Positions 61,596-64,000 of a stretch of 64,000 nucleotides of DNA are shown piece after piece. The DNA is from CBDIDH01 sp965277595. GTDB lineage: Bacteria; Planctomycetota; Planctomycetia; Isosphaerales; Isosphaeraceae. The stretch lies in NCBI GenBank assembly GCA_965277595.1, contig CBDIDH010000002.1, positions 3,782,001 to 3,846,000 on the forward strand, given 5' to 3'. Made by a program: the position numbers and the translations under genes. How positions within the stretch are numbered: the stretch's first letter is position 1; every line of letters starts with the position of its first letter. Below the pieces are notes generated by a model. The model searched no databases and had not been told where the DNA came from. It worked only from the letters and a program-made list of their open reading frames with translations.

Positions 61596-62696
61596 ATGTC
61601 TGATCACGACACGCTCCGCGATCGCATCCGCCGCGACGTCCGACGTCCTGACGGCGGACCACGTCGCGCGGCGGGATCACCTGCCGTTGTCGGACAACTG
61701 GCGACCGGCTCAACGGCGGTTGTCGGACAATTCGCCGATGTCGTTTTTCAGACGGTGACGGGGGCGGAGACCCTCGGATTGCCGGGAACCTTCACGGCCG
61801 ATTCGGTGTCCACGCCCGTGCTCATGCTGGGACCTGGAGCGCCGTCGTCAGGTGAGATGTTTGTGTGTCGTCACGTGGGTTATCGTTGGGTCTCCCAGTT
61901 TCATCACGCTTCCGCCGGCTGCACCCTCTGCCTCACCGCCGTCGACACCTCGGGTAACCCCGAAGTCGGCGCCACGGTCACGGTCAAGGACGACTCGGGC
62001 GCCACCGTCGCCACGGGGACGACGGATAGCTCGGGCAAGTTCTGCGCGCCGGTGCCGGGTGCCGGGCATTACACGGCGACGATCACGAAAGCGGGGTACA
62101 CCACGATCACCCAGGATGTTTACCCGTGCGAGTCGTGCGCCTGCCGGGTGCCGAGGGTGCTGACCCTGACGCAGCAGATGAAGCAAATCTGCGACTGGTT
62201 TGACGTGATCAGCGACGCGCCCTGGACCTTGACGTACGGAGCGCGACCGGCGGGGCTCCCCGCGACCGGGACGACGTGCTCCTACGGCTACCCCTACAGC
62301 CTCCCAGCCGCGTCGTGGTGGGGCGGCCCCTTCCCGATGGCGGCGACGGCGGGATCACCGCAAAGCTATTACCAGGCTTATATCCGCGCGTACGTTCACG
62401 CATGCACCATCAGCATCGAATACTACGTTTACAGTGGTGGCTCGGGCTACTATCCGAAATGGTATCGCGACGACTGGGGCACGATCACGATCGGGCTTAA
62501 CGGCGCTGTCACTTATCCAAACTCAACAACGGTGCGATACAGAAATACCTGCTCGCCGTTTGTCATGCAGTACGCGAGCGTGATCAGCGGTGGGCTAGGG
62601 ACCACGCCTTCCGTCGTTGGAAGCACAAGCGGCATCCTGACCGGAACGCACGGCTCCGACGACATTCCGCTCGTCTCCAACAGCGCGGGAAACTGA
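61596..62696 (+). CDS. Fibre-like protein with carboxypeptidase-regulatory domain (366 aa)
   Basis: ATG 61596 is used since GGGAG is about 11 bases away; ATG 61587 is too close to it. N-terminal ~90 residues repeat the previous protein's fold (QTVTGAETLG). Residues ~110-175 are a carboxypeptidase-regulatory-like (CarboxypepD_reg/Ig) domain: CLTAVDTSGNPEVGATVTV, DDSGATVATGTTDSSGKFCA, PGAGHYTATITKAGYTTITQ. The last 170 residues are Tyr/Gly/Ser-rich (YPYSLPAASWWGGPFPMAAT, YYVYSGGSGYYPKWYRDDWG), as in receptor-binding tips. Confidence 0.65.
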   Translation: MSDHDTLRDRIRRDVRRPDGGPRRAAGSPAVVGQLATGSTAVVGQFADVVFQTVTGAETLGLPGTFTADSVSTPVLMLGPGAPSSGEMFVCRHVGYRWVSQFHHASAGCTLCLTAVDTSGNPEVGATVTVKDDSGATVATGTTDSSGKFCAPVPGAGHYTATITKAGYTTITQDVYPCESCACRVPRVLTLTQQMKQICDWFDVISDAPWTLTYGARPAGLPATGTTCSYGYPYSLPAASWWGGPFPMAATAGSPQSYYQAYIRAYVHACTISIEYYVYSGGSGYYPKWYRDDWGTITIGLNGAVTYPNSTTVRYRNTCSPFVMQYASVISGGLGTTPSVVGSTSGILTGTHGSDDIPLVSNSAGN

Positions 62697-62702
62697 CCGA
62701 TC

Positions 62703-63956
62703 ATGCCAACCACGCACGCGACCGTTGTTCTTCGAAGGCTCGACGAACCCGAGCCCGTGGCGATCGAGGAACCGAACCCCTATTACCCGCAGCCGAGTCC
62801 GCGCGCCTTGAAGCCGCGCGGCAGCCTCGCCGACACGATCCAGGCGCGGTCGGAGTGCGCCCCCTGTCGCGCGGCCTCAACCGCCGTTGCGGCTGCCGAG
62901 CCGCCGGGTGATCGTCTCAAGGTCGGCCTCTGGGCGCCGACTCTGGCTCTGGGCGGGGCGGAAGACTGGATGCGGACGCTCGTTCGCGCGGTCGATAGAA
63001 ACCGAATCGCCTGGCGGGGCCTTGCCGTGACCTGCGGGACGACTCAGGCCGACACGCGAGTCACCGCCGAATACGCCGGGGTCATGCCCGTGGTGTACGG
63101 CGACGAGGGGGCGCACGCGGTGGCCGAAGCAGCGGATGTGGTGATTCAGTGGGGGGTCAAGGACGGCTTGCGCTTTCTCCGGGGGCTGAAACGCAAACCC
63201 AGGATCATCGGCGTGCTGCACTGGAACCGCGAGTGCGGATACGCGGACCACTTCTACGATCAGCCGGGGTGCGTGGATACGTTCGTCGCGGTCTCGGAAC
63301 TGGCCATCGACGCGGCACCGTCCTGGTACGCAGGAGCGGTTCCGGTCATCGGCAACGCGGTCGACCCTGAGCGAATGAAGGCGTCGCGGTCGCGCGAGGA
63401 AATGCGAGCAAGCTGGGGTGTGCCCGATGGGGCGAAGGTGCTCGGCTTTCTCGGTCGGCTCGATCCCGAGCAGAAAGACCCGATGGCGGTGGTTCGAGCT
63501 TTGCCATGTCTGCCCGAAGACTGGCATGCGGTGATCGTGGGCGAGGGACCGGATTTCGGGGCCTTGAGGGCGGCTCTGGCGACGTATCCGCGACTGCACT
63601 TGCCCGGGGGTGATCGAGACGCCGGGAGCGTCCTGGGGGCGTTCGATGCCTTGGTCGTCCCTTCGGCCTGGGAGTCGTTCGGGCTCTCGCTCTGTGAAGG
63701 ATTGTGGTGCGGCGTGCCGGTGATCTCGACCCGAGTGGGTGTCTGCAAGCTCGTCGACGGATTGACGCGGGAGATCCCGGTTCACGCCGATGGGCCAACG
63801 ATCGCCCGGGCGGTGCTGGCCGATCAGGCGGACGTGGAAGGGACGGCGGCGCGAGTGGATCATGCGAGGCGTTGGGCGCGGGAGACGCTTGGACCGGAAC
63901 GATTCGGGGCGGCGTGGACCGACTTTCTGACATCGATTTCAGGGGCGAAACGATGA
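62703..63956 (+). CDS. GT4-type glycosyltransferase (417 aa)
   Basis: GT-B fold signature: LKVGLWAPTLALGGAEDWMR (N-terminal domain), RKPRIIGVLHWNRECGYADH, VSELAIDAAPSWYAGAVPVI, GFLGRLDPEQKDPMAVVRAL, and the EX7E-type motif WESFGLSLCEGLWCGVPVIS with two Glu. This family adds sugars from nucleotide donors. A 70-residue N-terminal extension (ARSECAPCRAAS) is not typical. It could glycosylate phage fibres or host surface; position after tail fibres suggests the former. It overlaps the start of the next gene. Confidence 0.8.
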   Translation: MPTTHATVVLRRLDEPEPVAIEEPNPYYPQPSPRALKPRGSLADTIQARSECAPCRAASTAVAAAEPPGDRLKVGLWAPTLALGGAEDWMRTLVRAVDRNRIAWRGLAVTCGTTQADTRVTAEYAGVMPVVYGDEGAHAVAEAADVVIQWGVKDGLRFLRGLKRKPRIIGVLHWNRECGYADHFYDQPGCVDTFVAVSELAIDAAPSWYAGAVPVIGNAVDPERMKASRSREEMRASWGVPDGAKVLGFLGRLDPEQKDPMAVVRALPCLPEDWHAVIVGEGPDFGALRAALATYPRLHLPGGDRDAGSVLGAFDALVVPSAWESFGLSLCEGLWCGVPVISTRVGVCKLVDGLTREIPVHADGPTIARAVLADQADVEGTAARVDHARRWARETLGPERFGAAWTDFLTSISGAKR

Positions 63957-64000
63957 CGCGGACCGATGTTCTCATTCATCTCGCGCGATCGAGGGGTTAT
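63953..64000 (+). CDS. Partial gene at the window edge, possible methyltransferase start
   Basis: ATG at 63953 overlaps the glycosyltransferase stop and begins MTRTDVLIHLARSRGY. The opening 'TDVLxxLxxRxGY' resembles the N-terminus of class I SAM methyltransferases that continue 'xYLEIG' (from memory); only 16 codons are visible, so the call is weak. Confidence 0.45.
   Translation, partial: MTRTDVLIHLARSRGY

Overview
The window is most of a tailed-phage genome, or a prophage of one, with two facing arms. The host is probably a member of the Planctomycetota. The evidence for that is inferential: the DNA is GC-rich with strong G/C third-position preference, and the protein at 52070-52546 has the N-terminal double-Cys zinc ribbon fused to a membrane segment that is very common in planctomycete proteomes. 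Many proteins carry Ig-like, LamG and carboxypeptidase-regulatory domains, and several proteins near the structural genes begin with Sec-type signal peptides. No rRNA is present. One tRNA-like gene with a CAU anticodon lies at 23036-23107. I found no integrase, no attachment site and no convincing endolysin, so lysogeny is suggested only by the repressor switch.

Left arm (1-19418, leftward). About 40 small, tightly packed, mostly overlapping genes (ATGA junctions) read leftward from a promoter at 19459-19487. In order of transcription they are: an excisionase/Cro-like HTH protein with an apparent ATT start; a pentapeptide-repeat protein; a double winged-helix regulator; a run of small membrane/coiled-coil proteins; small zinc and HTPGPW-type proteins; a Gam-like protein and RecT recombinase; a lambda-O-like initiator that carries its own palindromic iterons; a C5-cytosine methyltransferase overlapped by a second long frame; a VRR-NUC-like nuclease; a TSPPY-class amino-methyltransferase; and a DUF5131 (Gp37/Gp68) protein.

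Control region and rightward early genes (19419-24474). An XRE repressor faces the leftward promoter across CTACC-N5-GGTAG operators. Downstream are an ArsR-like regulator, a coiled-coil phage protein, a PD-(D/E)XK-like protein and a Dam-type methyltransferase. A strong hairpin and the tRNA follow, then a short leftward cluster.

Structural arm (24633-64000, mainly rightward). Small accessory genes come first, with a cysteine-peptidase-like/Ig fusion and secreted proteins. Next are terminase small and large subunits, portal, scaffold, decoration protein, major capsid protein, connector, a beta-helix tail spike, LamG proteins and tail-completion proteins. Two leftward accessory islands interrupt this order: 45678-49024 (Cys-rich peptide, holin-like protein, RHH proteins, HNH, Bro-N antirepressor) and 51022-52546 (membrane proteins). 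Between the islands is a short rightward operon driven by a promoter with RHH-type operators. The tape-measure gene, a lone TnpB element, tail tip/hub proteins, duplicated fibre-tip proteins, a GT4 glycosyltransferase and the start of another gene complete the window.

Most distinctive observations: (a) dual-frame coding over the C5 methyltransferase, where its VADAE repeats and the WPTP repeats of the second frame are the same DNA; (b) a DnaJ-like four-CxxC insert in that methyltransferase; (c) six palindromic iterons inside the initiator gene; (d) two promoter modules in which the operator exactly fills the -35/-10 spacer; (e) a candidate nuclease-methylase pair; (f) a TnpB with intact catalytic residues and no TnpA inside the tail module. 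I could not identify a complete, clearly new multi-gene system; these are candidates only.
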